A stretch of 64,000 bases of DNA from Streptomyces olivochromogenes (GCF_001514115.1 NZ_KQ948456.1:1-64000); one strand, 5' to 3'. Positions 1 to 8,930 are shown, counted from the stretch's first letter. Notes: a model not told the origin generated them from the letters alone. Numbers and translations are program-made.

Positions 1-211
1 CGCGGCCTCTTAAATTATCAGCGACTAATACGATCTCCTCGCCCAGGAACCAGACAGAAATGTTCAGCAGGTCAAGTCGGCCCTCTGAAGGCACCGGGCG
101 GGAATCGGGGAGGAATCGAGGAGGTCCGGGTTCCGGATCACGGCGCCACCCGGTGCGCGACCGGGCCGCGGAAGGCTTCGGTCGTCGGCTCCCGGCCGCT
201 AACCTGTGCGT

Positions 212-436
212 ATGCCTCGCTACGAGTACCGCTGCCGGACCTGCGGCGACACCTTCGAACTGAGCCGCCCGATGGCGGAATCCGCCGCTCCGGCGGACTG
301 CCCCGCCGGGCACGCCGACACCGTGAAACTCCTGTCGACCGTCGCGGTCGCCACCGGCGGATCGTCGTCCGCGACCGCCCCGGGCCCGTCCGGCGGGGGC
401 GGAGGCGGGTGCTGCGGCGGCGGTTGCTGCGGCTGA
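212..436 (+). CDS. FmdB-type zinc-ribbon protein
   Basis: A 74-residue protein that opens MPRYEYRCRTCG, the hallmark of the FmdB/CxxC_CxxC_SSSS family. One CxxC pair is near residue 8; the partner knuckle normally seen in the family is reduced to a single Cys (ADCPAGH). The C-terminus is a low-complexity Gly tail ending in CCGGGCCG, so Cys is abundant and metal binding is likely. The function of the family is not settled (a regulatory zinc ribbon is the usual guess). ATG at 212 is chosen over the in-frame GTG at 206 because a -10-like TAACCT lies at 200-205, which would give a leaderless mRNA. Confidence 0.8.
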   Translation: MPRYEYRCRTCGDTFELSRPMAESAAPADCPAGHADTVKLLSTVAVATGGSSSATAPGPSGGGGGGCCGGGCCG

Positions 437-555
437 CGGACCAGGATTTTTCAGGAAGTCTTCAGCTTTTCTTCGCCCGAATCCTCCGTGCGGCCCGGGC
501 GTGTCGCGCTCTCAGGCCGTACGTGGCCCCCGCACAGGCCGGGCACGGTTCTCGC

Positions 556-646
556 TGAGACCGCGCCCGGCTCTCCCCCCTCAGGCCGCGCCCGGCTCCC
601 CGTCAGATCGCGCCCGGCCCCCGCTCAGACCGTGCCCGGTCGGCCA
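556..646. repeat. 22-bp degenerate tandem repeat overlapping a gene end
   Basis: Four units starting at 556, 581, 603 and 625 (first unit 25 bp, the others 22 bp) share the core ccgcgcccggc. On the minus strand every unit from 581 on carries a TGA; the unit at 625 supplies the real stop codon of the HAD gene. It looks like repeated slippage duplication of the gene's 3' end. Confidence 0.75.
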
Positions 647-1452
647 CAGGCGTGCGTGAACTCCCGCAGGATCCGCTCCCCCGCCGCGACCCCCCGCTCC
701 GGGAGGGCGGTGATCGCCGGCGCCGTCCAGTCGGCCTCGGCCAGTTCCCCGTGGCCGGGCCGCCAGCCGCGGTCGGCGGCGAGCAGCAGGTCGGCGTCGA
801 GGAGGGAGTCACCGGCGGCGAGCGTGAGGAGGGCGCCGGTGCGGCGGGCCACCTCGCGCACGGCCGCGCTCTTGGTGAGCGGCTTCGGCACGGCGTAGAT
901 CTTGCGGCCCTGCAGCGACACCGTCCAGCCGCGGCTCTCCGCCCAGACGGCGAGCTCCTTCACCCACTCCTCGGGCAGCAGTTCGCGCTCCACCACCAGA
1001 TAGGCGAACAGGTCCTCGGCGACCCGGTGCTTGCGGACCCAGACCGGATCGGCGGTGGCCGCGAGGTGGTCCCGCACCTCGTCCAGCGGCGCGCACTCGT
1101 CGGCGAGCCGCGCGGTCACGGCCGCGTGCCAGTCGGGGTCGGAGACACCGTCGACGAGCAGATGCCCGCCGTTGGCGCAGATCGCGTACTCGGGCGCGGG
1201 CCCCGGCAGGTTGATGCGCTGGTACTGCTTGCGGGTGCGGGTCGTGGTGGGCACGAAGTGGGCCATGTCGCCGAGCTCGGTGAGCAGCGCGGCGGCCGTC
1301 TCGGTCATGTACGACAGCGGCTTCGCCTCGTGCACCTCGACGCAGAGCAGCCGGGGCGCCCGCGCGTCGGGCATGGTCAGCGCGAGGGCGGCGGAGGAGT
1401 AGATCAGCGTACGGTCGAGATCGCTGGCGACGAGCACCTTGGGCGCGGACAT
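625..1452 (-). CDS. HAD-superfamily phosphatase of a Ter-type locus
   Basis: The 275-residue protein has the HAD motif I VASDLDRTLIY (nucleophile D11, acid D13) and a late GDSLLDADLLL motif IV that supplies metal-binding Asp, so a Mg-dependent phosphatase is expected. The cap region is of the sugar-phosphate-phosphatase type (HAD-IIB-like). Its ATG shares one base with the TGA of the upstream gene (TGATG), a sign of translational coupling. HAD phosphatases recur beside phosphoribosyltransferase, StiP and CitE-like genes in Ter stress loci, where they are thought to act on an uncharacterised nucleoside- or sugar-phosphate. The substrate is unknown. Confidence 0.85.
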   Translation of the reverse strand: MSAPKVLVASDLDRTLIYSSAALALTMPDARAPRLLCVEVHEAKPLSYMTETAAALLTELGDMAHFVPTTTRTRKQYQRINLPGPAPEYAICANGGHLLVDGVSDPDWHAAVTARLADECAPLDEVRDHLAATADPVWVRKHRVAEDLFAYLVVERELLPEEWVKELAVWAESRGWTVSLQGRKIYAVPKPLTKSAAVREVARRTGALLTLAAGDSLLDADLLLAADRGWRPGHGELAEADWTAPAITALPERGVAAGERILREFTHACGRPGTV

Positions 1453-3932
1453 CAGACCGTCACCGCCTTGCCGTCGGCGCCGGTCGCGCCGCGCGTGTAC
1501 TTCGGGTGGATCAACCCCACGCAGGTGTACGGGAGTTCGTCGACCTCCTCGACGGGCACCCCGCGCTGCTGGGCGAGCAGGCGTACGTGGTCGAGGTCGG
1601 TGCCGGCTCCGGCGCGCGCCAGGATCTTCCAGGGGACGCGCCGCAGCAGCACGCGGGTGGTCTCGCCGACGCCCGGCTTGACGAGGTTCACGTCGTGGAT
1701 CTCGTACTCCTCGCTGATGCGCTCGACGGCCGCCCAGCCCTCCCAGGTGGGAGTGCGGTCGGTGGCGAGGAGCTCCTTGGCCTGGGCGACGGCCGCGTCG
1801 GCGACGTCGGGGAAGTGGGCGGCGACGGCGTCCAGGAAGTCGACGGAGACGTCGGAGCCGGCGAGCTCGCGGTAGAACTTCGCGCCGTGGAAGTCGTACT
1901 CACCGACCAGGTCCGAGCGCAGGACCGTGCGCGAGATCAGGCCTGAGACCGTCGAGTTGAGGCAGGCGGAGGGGATGAGGAAGTCCTCGCGGGTGCCGTA
2001 CGTCCGTACGCACGAGCCCGGGTCGGCGAGGACCGCGATCTCCGGGTCGAAGCCGGTGATGCCCTCGGCGGACTCGAACTCCCTGATGGCCTCGGTGAGT
2101 TCGCGGGTGATGGCGCCCTTGCCGGTCCAGCCGTCGACGAACACGATGTCGGCCGGGTCGTGGTGGGCGGCCAGCCAGCGCAGCGCGTTGGCGTCGATGC
2201 CGCGGCCACGGACGATGGAGACGGCGTAGTGCGGCAGGTCGAGGCCGTGCCGGTGCTTGGCCCAGCGGCGCATCAGGACGCCGACGGGGGTGCCCGCGCG
2301 GGCCAGCGAGACGAGTACGGGGTGCGGAGAGCGTTCGGCGAGCACCAGCTCGGTGACGGCGCCGACGGCCTGGGCGATCCGGGCGGCCGAGGTGCCGAGG
2401 GCCGTCTGGAACAGCTCCTGGTACTGGGGGCTCGGCTGGTACTCGACCGGCAGCGACTCCGCGTAGTGGGCGCCGCCGCTCTGGATCGCCTCCTCGCGCT
2501 CCTCGGTCGGCGCCTCCAGCGTCACGTCCGAGAGGTCCTGCAGCAGCCAGCCGACCTCGTCGGGCGCGTACGAGGAGAAGGCGGGGCCTCGGAGGGGCTC
2601 GGGGAGCATGGAGGGCCTTTCGGTGGACGGCCGTGCGGGGACGTACGACGGAACGACGACGAGCAGAACGCTCGGCGTGTGCTCCGCGAGCTGGGCCAGC
2701 AGGCCGTCGGGGGTGTGCAGGGCGGGCGTGTCGGCGGTGGAGTCGACCACGGCCACGACCGCGTCGAAGCCGGCACCCGCGACGTTGTAGGCGTAGCGCT
2801 CGCCCGGTCCGTCGTCGGGGTCGTCGTGGGCCGGGAAGACGAGACGCGTCCGTATGGCGTAACCGGGGTCGTCGAGGGCGAGCACCGGGGAGCGGGTGGT
2901 CGTGGAGTACCGCACCTCGGCGGACACCACCTGCTCCAGCTCCCTGGCCAGCCTGAGCGGCGCGTACATCAGCTCCTCGAAGCCGAGTACGAGGACGCGG
3001 CGCGCCCCCTCCGGCAGCGCGTCGGCGACTCGCGCGGCCATCGCGGGCAGCGCCGCGTCCAGCCGTATTCGATGCCCGGGCGTGAAGCCGTGCCGCCCCC
3101 CGTCGGGCAGACCCCGGGGCCAGCCGAGCTCGACACGGGCGGCGCCAGGGTGCCCGGGACGGCTGTCGGCGGACTCGACGCGCTCGGTGGGCTCGGCGCT
3201 CTCGGTCGTCTCAGTGCTCTCGGTGGTCTCGTGTTCCGCCACCAGCGCCTGGCCCTTCTCCAGGACGCCCTCCGGGAGGTTCACGGTGCCCCTCGCCGCG
3301 GTGACCAGGTCCACCCGTGCGCCGATCTCCGTCGCGAACTCCGTCAGACGGCCCAGGTCCGCGGCCGAGCGCATGTCGACCAGGGCCACGACCACATAGT
3401 GGTCGCGGGGATAGCGGGCGTGGAGGTCGCGGATGGTGTTGAGGACCGTGTTGCCGGTGGAGAACTCGTCGTCGACGAGGACCAGGGGGCCCGCGCCCGC
3501 CAGCAGGGCGGGGTTCTCCGGCAGCAGGAGGTGGGAGGTGGCGTGGGAGTGGGACTCCTCGAAGCCGCCCGCCGTGTCGACGCCAGGGACGGGGCGGCGG
3601 GTCGAGTGGAGGTAGGGCGCGAGGCCCACACCGTCGGCGACGCAGTGGCCGAGGCCGGTGGCCGTCTCCGCGTACCCGAGGACGACGGCCGCGCGGGCGC
3701 CCTCGGCGCCGAGCAGCTCCCGTACCCGTCGGCCGAGCGCGAACCCGTGTCCGTACACCACGGACGGCGACTGCGGGACGTGCTTGCCGAGCACGTTCGA
3801 CACGAGCAGATGCGCCCGCCGGGGGTTGCGCCGCAGCGCGAGCCCCAGCAGGTCGCTCAGCTTCTCGTCACCGACGAGCTCGACACCCAGTCGCTCGGCG
3901 ACCCAGGTCCCCGTCCACACCACGTTCTTCAT
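1452..3932 (-). CDS. Fused phosphoribosyltransferase-TRSP-StiP-like protein
   Basis: An 826-residue protein. The N-terminal ~1-240 is a phosphoribosyltransferase with the PRPP-binding loop VLVDDEFSTGNT at about 151-162. A Thr/Glu-rich linker (TTESTETTESAE) follows. The middle matches the TRSP domain typically found after these transferases. The C-terminal ~350 residues, with GWTGKGAI, DPGSCVRTYGTREDFLIPS and ACLNSTVSGLISRT, resemble the StiP stress protein family, proposed to be cysteine-protease-like. In other bacteria these parts can be separate genes. The start is ATG 3932, with AAGGAA eight bases upstream; an upstream in-frame extension lacks a Shine-Dalgarno. It is coupled to the HAD gene and 37 bp after the CitE-like gene, so one operon is likely. 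Product and substrate are unknown. Confidence 0.8.
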   Translation of the reverse strand: MKNVVWTGTWVAERLGVELVGDEKLSDLLGLALRRNPRRAHLLVSNVLGKHVPQSPSVVYGHGFALGRRVRELLGAEGARAAVVLGYAETATGLGHCVADGVGLAPYLHSTRRPVPGVDTAGGFEESHSHATSHLLLPENPALLAGAGPLVLVDDEFSTGNTVLNTIRDLHARYPRDHYVVVALVDMRSAADLGRLTEFATEIGARVDLVTAARGTVNLPEGVLEKGQALVAEHETTESTETTESAEPTERVESADSRPGHPGAARVELGWPRGLPDGGRHGFTPGHRIRLDAALPAMAARVADALPEGARRVLVLGFEELMYAPLRLARELEQVVSAEVRYSTTTRSPVLALDDPGYAIRTRLVFPAHDDPDDGPGERYAYNVAGAGFDAVVAVVDSTADTPALHTPDGLLAQLAEHTPSVLLVVVPSYVPARPSTERPSMLPEPLRGPAFSSYAPDEVGWLLQDLSDVTLEAPTEEREEAIQSGGAHYAESLPVEYQPSPQYQELFQTALGTSAARIAQAVGAVTELVLAERSPHPVLVSLARAGTPVGVLMRRWAKHRHGLDLPHYAVSIVRGRGIDANALRWLAAHHDPADIVFVDGWTGKGAITRELTEAIREFESAEGITGFDPEIAVLADPGSCVRTYGTREDFLIPSACLNSTVSGLISRTVLRSDLVGEYDFHGAKFYRELAGSDVSVDFLDAVAAHFPDVADAAVAQAKELLATDRTPTWEGWAAVERISEEYEIHDVNLVKPGVGETTRVLLRRVPWKILARAGAGTDLDHVRLLAQQRGVPVEEVDELPYTCVGLIHPKYTRGATGADGKAVTV

Positions 3933-3969
3933 CGATTCCTTGTTGGTCGGTCGGTCGGGCCGGCGCGGT

Positions 3970-5139
3970 TCACGCAGGCAGGGCGGCCGCGAGCAGTTCC
4001 ACGAAGCCGATGTCCTCGTTCGCCACACCGAACACCTGGGCGCGCTGGAGGGTGCGCTCGGCCCAGGCGCGGTGCGGCTTCACTTCATTCATTTTGTTCG
4101 TATACGCCGACCGCAGCACGCCCCCGCCGCCCCGCTCGGGCCTGAGGATGTCCTGCGCGTCGCTGTACTCCTCGTGGCTGACCACGGACAGCGCGTGCAC
4201 CGCCGGGACGTGCGAGGGGTGGATGCAGGTCTTGCCGAGCAGACCGTTGGCCCGGTCGAGGGCGATCTCGCGCAGCAGCCCGTCCAGGTCGTGCTCGATC
4301 AGCGCCTGGCGCAGCTCCTCGACCTCACCCTCCTGGAAGGGGCTGCGGCGCAGCTGCGGCTTGAACATGCGCTCCTGGACGCGGAAGTACTCCCAGACGG
4401 GCCCGGTGACCGTGAACCCGGTGCCGTCCGAGCGTCCCAGCATGTTCACCACGTCCGCGATCACGGAGGCGACGATCTGGACGTCGTAGGCGGTCATGTC
4501 GGGCGCCCTGCGCAGCCCGTACGCCGAGCAGAAGTCGGTGACGCCCAGGCGCAGCGCGAGGACGCGGTCGCGGTACTTGTCGACGACCCGGGAGATGCCC
4601 TCCAGGGTCTCCCGGCGGCTCTCCAGGTACAGCAGCCCGGGCGATTCCAGGACAGGCATCGCGAACAGCCGCCGGCCGCTCGCGGACTCGGCCGCGGCGA
4701 GCGCCTCCATGAACGGGACGCCCCGCTCCTCGGTGAACTTCGGCAGGACGAACCCGGACAGCAGCCGCACGGACGCGCCGAGCCGCCGGACGAGGTCCGG
4801 GATCTGCTGGGGCTCACGGACCCGTACGAACAGCAGCGGGAGTCCGTCGGTCTCCGGCCGTCCGGCGAGGTCGGCGAACTGCCGGACCAGGTTCTCCTCG
4901 GCGCCCACGACCTCGGCGTCGTCGATCGAGTCCTCCAGGCACAGCACCATGGAGACCACGCCGCGTCCGGCCTGCTTGACGACGTCGTCGGCGAGGTGGG
5001 GTCTGGTCGCGGGGCTGTAGAGGGTGGCGCCGAGGGCCGCCGCGAGCACGCGGGCGGGCGAGTCGGCGGTGAAGAAGCACGGCTCCCGATAGAAGAGACG
5101 CTGCCGCTCTTCAGGGGCGATATGCCCGAAATGACGCAT
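3970..5139 (-). CDS. CitE-like HpcH/HpaI-fold lyase
   Basis: The 389-residue protein belongs to the CitE/HpcH-HpaI aldolase family (TIM barrel, Mg-dependent C-C bond cleavage or formation, often on acyl-CoA or 2-oxo acids). Visible family features are LCLEDSIDD, VRVREPQ, LPKFTEERG and KTCIHPSH. The start ATG at 5139 has a GGGGAG Shine-Dalgarno. It heads the operon with the PRTase-StiP fusion and the HAD gene and is divergent from terD. CitE-like proteins are a known partner of Ter-associated phosphoribosyltransferases; here a biosynthetic or salvage role is inferred, and citrate lyase activity is unlikely because no CitD/CitF is present. Confidence 0.85.
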   Translation of the reverse strand: MRHFGHIAPEERQRLFYREPCFFTADSPARVLAAALGATLYSPATRPHLADDVVKQAGRGVVSMVLCLEDSIDDAEVVGAEENLVRQFADLAGRPETDGLPLLFVRVREPQQIPDLVRRLGASVRLLSGFVLPKFTEERGVPFMEALAAAESASGRRLFAMPVLESPGLLYLESRRETLEGISRVVDKYRDRVLALRLGVTDFCSAYGLRRAPDMTAYDVQIVASVIADVVNMLGRSDGTGFTVTGPVWEYFRVQERMFKPQLRRSPFQEGEVEELRQALIEHDLDGLLREIALDRANGLLGKTCIHPSHVPAVHALSVVSHEEYSDAQDILRPERGGGGVLRSAYTNKMNEVKPHRAWAERTLQRAQVFGVANEDIGFVELLAAALPA

Positions 5140-5328
5140 GAAACTCCCCCGATGCGGCTAGGCGGACCTATGTGAGGTGGCCGGTAATAGTACGTACAAA
5201 TCCATGTCAGTCGTTCCCACCAGGCGTGAAGTTCAGGTAACTCGGCCATGTCGGTTGCCCGCACATCCGAACCCGGAATCCTTACCCCCGCGTTGTCGTG
5301 ACCAGGACCGAGAGGGCAGGATGACCGC

Positions 5329-6225
5329 ATGACGCACGCGATGCTGAAGGGGTCTAACGTCCCGCTGGACGCCACAGCGGTACGTGCTGTGCTGCGCTGG
5401 ACGCCCGGGCAGGGTGTCCCCGATGTGGATGTCTCGGCGCTGCTCCTCGGTCCCGACGGTCGTGTGCGATCCGACGAGGACTTCGTCTTCTACAACCAGC
5501 CACGCCATCCCTCGGGCAAGGTGTGGCGACTTGGCAAGAAACGCGTCGCCGAGGGCCTCACCGACACCATCCAGACGGATCTGGCGGGTGTCGAGTCCGG
5601 TGTCGGACAGATTCTGCTGGTCGCATCGGCGGACGGCGTCACCTTCGACCAGGTACGCGCCCTACGCATCCTGCTGTACGACGCGTCCGCCGCGACCGGC
5701 ACCACCGGCGCGACCGGCTCGGACGGCGAGCCGCTGGCCTACTTCGACATCAAGCCGGAGACCGGTACGGAGACCGCGCTGATCTGCGGCGAACTGTACC
5801 GGCGCGGTCAGGGCTGGAAGTTCCGGGCGCTCGGCGAGGGCTATCCGAACGGTCTGGAGGGGCTCGCCTCCGACTTCGGGATCACGGTGGACGAGTCCGA
5901 GCCGGAAGCCGTCGCGCCCGTACCCGACGCCACCGCCTGGGCGGACCCCGCGGCCTCCCCGGAGACCTCGGTGCCGCTCCCGCCCGAGCAGGCCGCCCCG
6001 GTGCCCCAGCAGCCCGCGTACGGCTATCCGGGGCCCGCGCAGACGGCTCCCGTCCAGCCCGCGTACGGCTACCCCCAGCCGACCAGCCAGCCCGCCTACG
6101 GCTACCCGGGGCCTCAGACGGCCCCGGCCGTCCAGCCGGCCTACGGCTTCCCGCAGGCGGTCGGCTCCCTGCCCGACCCGGACTTCAGGCTGCCGCCACA
6201 GGGCCCGCAATTCGTCGGACGCTGA
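5329..6225 (+). CDS. TerD-family protein with Pro/Tyr-rich repeat tail
   Basis: The 298-residue protein has a TerD domain in residues ~1-190 (RAVLRWTPGQGVPDVDVSAL, EDFVFYNQPRHP, IKPETGTETALICGELYRR, GWKFRALGEGY, GLASDFGI). TerD domains bind Ca2+ through conserved Asp residues and are linked to tellurite, phage and envelope stress. The last ~100 residues are a disordered tail with several YGYPGP/YGYPQP-type repeats, which could mediate self-association or membrane tethering. It is divergent from the CitE-like operon and convergent with the TerA-like gene. An ATG at 5321 is out of frame; ATG 5329 has GGCAGG eight bases upstream. Confidence 0.88.
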   Translation: MTHAMLKGSNVPLDATAVRAVLRWTPGQGVPDVDVSALLLGPDGRVRSDEDFVFYNQPRHPSGKVWRLGKKRVAEGLTDTIQTDLAGVESGVGQILLVASADGVTFDQVRALRILLYDASAATGTTGATGSDGEPLAYFDIKPETGTETALICGELYRRGQGWKFRALGEGYPNGLEGLASDFGITVDESEPEAVAPVPDATAWADPAASPETSVPLPPEQAAPVPQQPAYGYPGPAQTAPVQPAYGYPQPTSQPAYGYPGPQTAPAVQPAYGFPQAVGSLPDPDFRLPPQGPQFVGR

Positions 6226-6232
6226 GGCGACG

Positions 6233-6973
6233 TCAACGGTCGGCCTTGGACTTGTACCCCCGCCCCCACTGCAACCCCCACCCGTACAACCGGTCCAGCT
6301 CCGCCTGGAACCCGTACACGAACTTCACCTCACGCCGCACGGTGATCTCGCCCTTGTTGTTCTCGATCATCACCACCGCGCAGGAGCGGGCCTGCGGATG
6401 CCGCTCGTCGAGGCCGATCTCGATCCGGGGCCCGTTGCTCGGGTAGAGCGTGATGATGGCGTGCGTACGGTCGAAGGCGGGCGTCTGGTCGTAGATGTAC
6501 ACGAAGACCAGGAGCCGCTTGATGTCGTCGCGGTGGTCGAGGTTGACGTAGGCCGTCTCACCGGACGCCGAACCGAACCGGTCGTCTCCGCTGAGCTTCA
6601 CGTACGGCGGGTCGTTGATGTCGCCGAGGAAGTTGCCCAGGGGCTGCACCACGCCCTTGGAGCCGTCCGCGAGCTCGTACATGACGCCCAGGTCGAGGTC
6701 GACGTTCACCATGCTCTGGGTGTGCGCCTGGACCACGTCCGGCTTGAAGGTCTTGAAGGGGTGCCGCAGCAGGCTGCCCCGCTGCTGGCCGCCCCCGATG
6801 TCCGACGTGCGCATGCGCCAGGACAGGTTGATGCGCAGGTTGCCGGTGGCCGCGCCCTGTTTGGTGAGCGAGACCGTGTGGTTCCGCTTGGTCAGTTCTA
6901 TGGAATTGGTGGCGGCACTGCCGGAGTCGAAGTCCGTCGAGCGTCCGCGCCACAGGTCGTCCCAGAAGCCCAT
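6233..6973 (-). CDS. TerA-like tellurium-resistance family protein
   Basis: The 246-residue protein begins MGFWDDLWRGRS and contains a divergent Ter domain: IELTKRNHTVSLTKQG, LRINLSWRM, MVNVDLDLGVMYEL, DDIKRLLVFVYIYDQTP, PRIEIGLDER. It ends with a helical, aromatic tail (YGFQAELDRLYGWGLQWG), a layout seen in TerA-like proteins. Such proteins work with TerD and TerC-type membrane proteins in a Ca2+-responsive stress complex; the exact role is not known. ATG 6973 is preferred over the upstream extension because the homologous fold starts there and ACAAGG precedes it. It ends 7 bp from the convergent terD stop. Confidence 0.8.
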   Translation of the reverse strand: MGFWDDLWRGRSTDFDSGSAATNSIELTKRNHTVSLTKQGAATGNLRINLSWRMRTSDIGGGQQRGSLLRHPFKTFKPDVVQAHTQSMVNVDLDLGVMYELADGSKGVVQPLGNFLGDINDPPYVKLSGDDRFGSASGETAYVNLDHRDDIKRLLVFVYIYDQTPAFDRTHAIITLYPSNGPRIEIGLDERHPQARSCAVVMIENNKGEITVRREVKFVYGFQAELDRLYGWGLQWGRGYKSKADR

Positions 6974-7049
6974 TGCCTTGTCCCGCCCCCACGTTGCCTG
7001 GATATGCGACGGGGCGGCCACGAGGACTCGTCCTCGACGGCCGCCCCGC

Positions 7050-7107
7050 TCAGAGCGTTCCCGGAATCACGCTCCCGGACTCACGCTCTCGGACTCACAC
7101 CCCGGAC
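7050..7107. repeat. 14-bp tandem repeat spanning a stop codon
   Basis: Units start at 7050 (17 bp, diverged), 7067, 7081 and 7095; the consensus is tcacgctcccggac. On the minus strand each intact unit reads through a TGA, and the unit at 7095 contains the true stop of the DUF475 gene. The pattern matches those at 556, 9051, 9863 and 18011. Confidence 0.75.
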
Positions 7108-8243
7108 GAGACCTCAGTCTTGTCGTCCGAGGCCGTCGCTTTTCCCTCGGCCTCCGCGAGCGCCTTGTTGCGACGCACCGAGGACCAGAAGGACCAGGCG
7201 ATCAGGACGACACCGACGAGACCGGTGATGACCTCGTGGATCTGGTACTGGATGGTGACCAGGAGGATCACGGCGAGGGCGCCGATGGCGTAGTGCGCGC
7301 CGTGCTCCAGGTAGACGTAGTCGTCGAGGGTGCCCTGGCGGACCAGGTAGACCGTGAGCGAGCGGACGTACATGGCGCCGATGCCGAGGCCGAGCGCCAT
7401 CAGCACGATGTCGTTGGTGATGGCGAAGGCGCCGATGACACCGTCGAAGGAGAAGGACGCGTCCAGGACCTCGAGGTAGAGGAACATGAAGAACGCGGCC
7501 TGACCTGCGAGGACGATGGCCGGCTTCTTCTTGCCGGTCCGTGCGGCCTCCTCCTCTTCCTCGTGCTCGCGCTCCTCCTCTTCCTCGAGCTTGTCCTCGA
7601 AGTAGCCGGAGAGTCCACCGACGACCATGTACGTGATCAGGCCCGCGATGCCGGCGATCAGCACCGTCTGCGCCTTGTCGATGTGCGCGCCGCCGTGCTG
7701 GTGGGCGTGGACCGCGAAGGTCATGGAGGAGACCAGCAGCACGGCCAGGGCGATGCAGACCGACAGCATGTCGACCTTGCCGAGCTTGGCGAGCGGGCGC
7801 TCGATCCAGCGCAGCCACTGGATGTCCCGGTCCTCGAAGATGAAGTCGAGGAAGATCATCAGAAGGAACATGCCACCGAAGGCGGCGATCGCCGGATGGG
7901 CGTCCGTGACCAGCTGCTGGTACTGGTCCTTGTCGGTCAGCGCGAGGTTGACCGCCTCGATCGGACCCTTCTTGGCCGTGACCGCCACGATCACGACGGG
8001 GAAGACCAGCCGCATGCCGAAGACGGCGATCAGCACACCCACCGTGAGGAAGATCTTCTGCCAGAAGGCATTCATCTTCTTCAGAATCCCGGCGTTGACC
8101 ACCGCGTTGTCGAAGGACAGCGAGATCTCCAGGATGGCCAGGATCGCCACGATGCCAAAGGCGGTCCACCCCCCGTAGATCACCGCTGCGACCAAGCCGA
8201 GCGCGGTGACCGCAAACGACCAGCCGAAGGTTTTCAGAAGCAC
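7095..8243 (-). CDS. DUF475 family integral membrane protein (Ter-linked)
   Basis: The 382-residue protein has about eight or nine predicted membrane segments, and a charged cytoplasmic loop (DKLEEEEEREHEEEEEAA) at ~225-245 divides it into two halves. Both halves carry the acidic in-membrane motif seen in TerC-like transporters (LEISLSFDNAVVNAG near 40-54; EVLDASFSFDGVIGAF near 268-283), which fits a metal-ion transporter-like fold. DUF475 proteins accompany TerD in actinobacteria and may be the membrane part of the Ter complex or a manganese exporter. The start is GTG 8243, which lies in weak Shine-Dalgarno context, so it is less certain. Confidence 0.85.
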   Translation of the reverse strand: MLLKTFGWSFAVTALGLVAAVIYGGWTAFGIVAILAILEISLSFDNAVVNAGILKKMNAFWQKIFLTVGVLIAVFGMRLVFPVVIVAVTAKKGPIEAVNLALTDKDQYQQLVTDAHPAIAAFGGMFLLMIFLDFIFEDRDIQWLRWIERPLAKLGKVDMLSVCIALAVLLVSSMTFAVHAHQHGGAHIDKAQTVLIAGIAGLITYMVVGGLSGYFEDKLEEEEEREHEEEEEAARTGKKKPAIVLAGQAAFFMFLYLEVLDASFSFDGVIGAFAITNDIVLMALGLGIGAMYVRSLTVYLVRQGTLDDYVYLEHGAHYAIGALAVILLVTIQYQIHEVITGLVGVVLIAWSFWSSVRRNKALAEAEGKATASDDKTEVSSGV

Positions 8244-8321
8244 TGGCTACCCAATCATCGTGTATGTACGGGTCTCCCCCGCGCCGTACTCGGCTTTACC
8301 TACTGTTGACCACGAAGTCTA

Positions 8322-8357
8322 GAGGGCCGCCCCTTCGGCTGACTCGGGCGGGCCCTA
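8322..8357 (-). terminator. Hairpin overlapping the stop of the first TerD paralogue
   Basis: GGGCCGCCC and GGGCGGGCCC form a stem with one bulge around a 13-base loop. It lies at and just beyond the minus-strand stop at 8355-8357, so it is a plausible Rho-independent terminator without a clear T-run, as is common in Streptomyces. Confidence 0.6.
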
Positions 8358-8930
8358 GGAAACATTGACTCCGAAGTCGAGCGCGATCCCGCGCAGACCG
8401 GACGCGTACCCCTGTCCGACCGCTCGGAACTTCCACTCCTGGTTGTAGCGGTAGACCTCGCCGAAGATCATCGCTGTTTCCGTCGAGGCGTCCTCGGAGA
8501 GGTCGTAGCGCGCGAGCTCCTGGCCGTCGGCCTGGTTGACCACGCGGATGAACGCGTTGCTGACCTGGCCGAAGGTCTGACCGCGGTTGTCGGCGTCGTG
8601 GATGGAGACCGGGAAGACGATCTTGTCGACGTTGGCCGGCACCTTGGAGAGGTCGATCAGGATCGACTCGTCGTCGCCCTCGCCCTCACCCGTGAGGTTG
8701 TCGCCGGTGTGCTCCACGGAGCCGTCCGGGCTCTTGAGCTGGTTGTAGAAGATGAACCACTCGTCGCCGAGCACCCGGCCGGAATTGCACAGCAGGGCGC
8801 TGGCGTCGAGGTCGAAATCGGCTCCGGTGGTGGAGCGCGCGTCCCAGCCGAGCCCGATCATCACGTGCGTGAGGTTGGGTGCGGCCTTGGAGAGGGAGAC
8901 ATTGCCTCCCTTGGCGAGCGTGACGCCCAT
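8355..8930 (-). CDS. terD: TerD family calcium-binding stress protein (paralogue 1)
   Basis: The 191-residue protein begins MGVTLAKGGNVSLSKAAP, a canonical TerD start. It carries GLGWDARSTTGADFDLDASALL, the acidic motif GEGEGDDESILIDLSKVP (bipartite Ca2+-binding loop) and EVYRYNQEWKFRAVGQGY near the C-terminus. TerD binds two Ca2+ and belongs to the tellurite/stress response complex. The start ATG 8930 has GGGGAGG upstream; the longer open frame above it has no support. It is followed upstream by a near-identical paralogue of exactly the same length, so recent tandem duplication is inferred. Confidence 0.93.
   Translation of the reverse strand: MGVTLAKGGNVSLSKAAPNLTHVMIGLGWDARSTTGADFDLDASALLCNSGRVLGDEWFIFYNQLKSPDGSVEHTGDNLTGEGEGDDESILIDLSKVPANVDKIVFPVSIHDADNRGQTFGQVSNAFIRVVNQADGQELARYDLSEDASTETAMIFGEVYRYNQEWKFRAVGQGYASGLRGIALDFGVNVS

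Noticed and set aside
1..205. AT-richer left edge (ttaaattatc region) as end of an RNA gene
   Set aside because: No stem or conserved RNA motif can be seen; it may be a promoter or gene tail cut by the window, but nothing supports a call.
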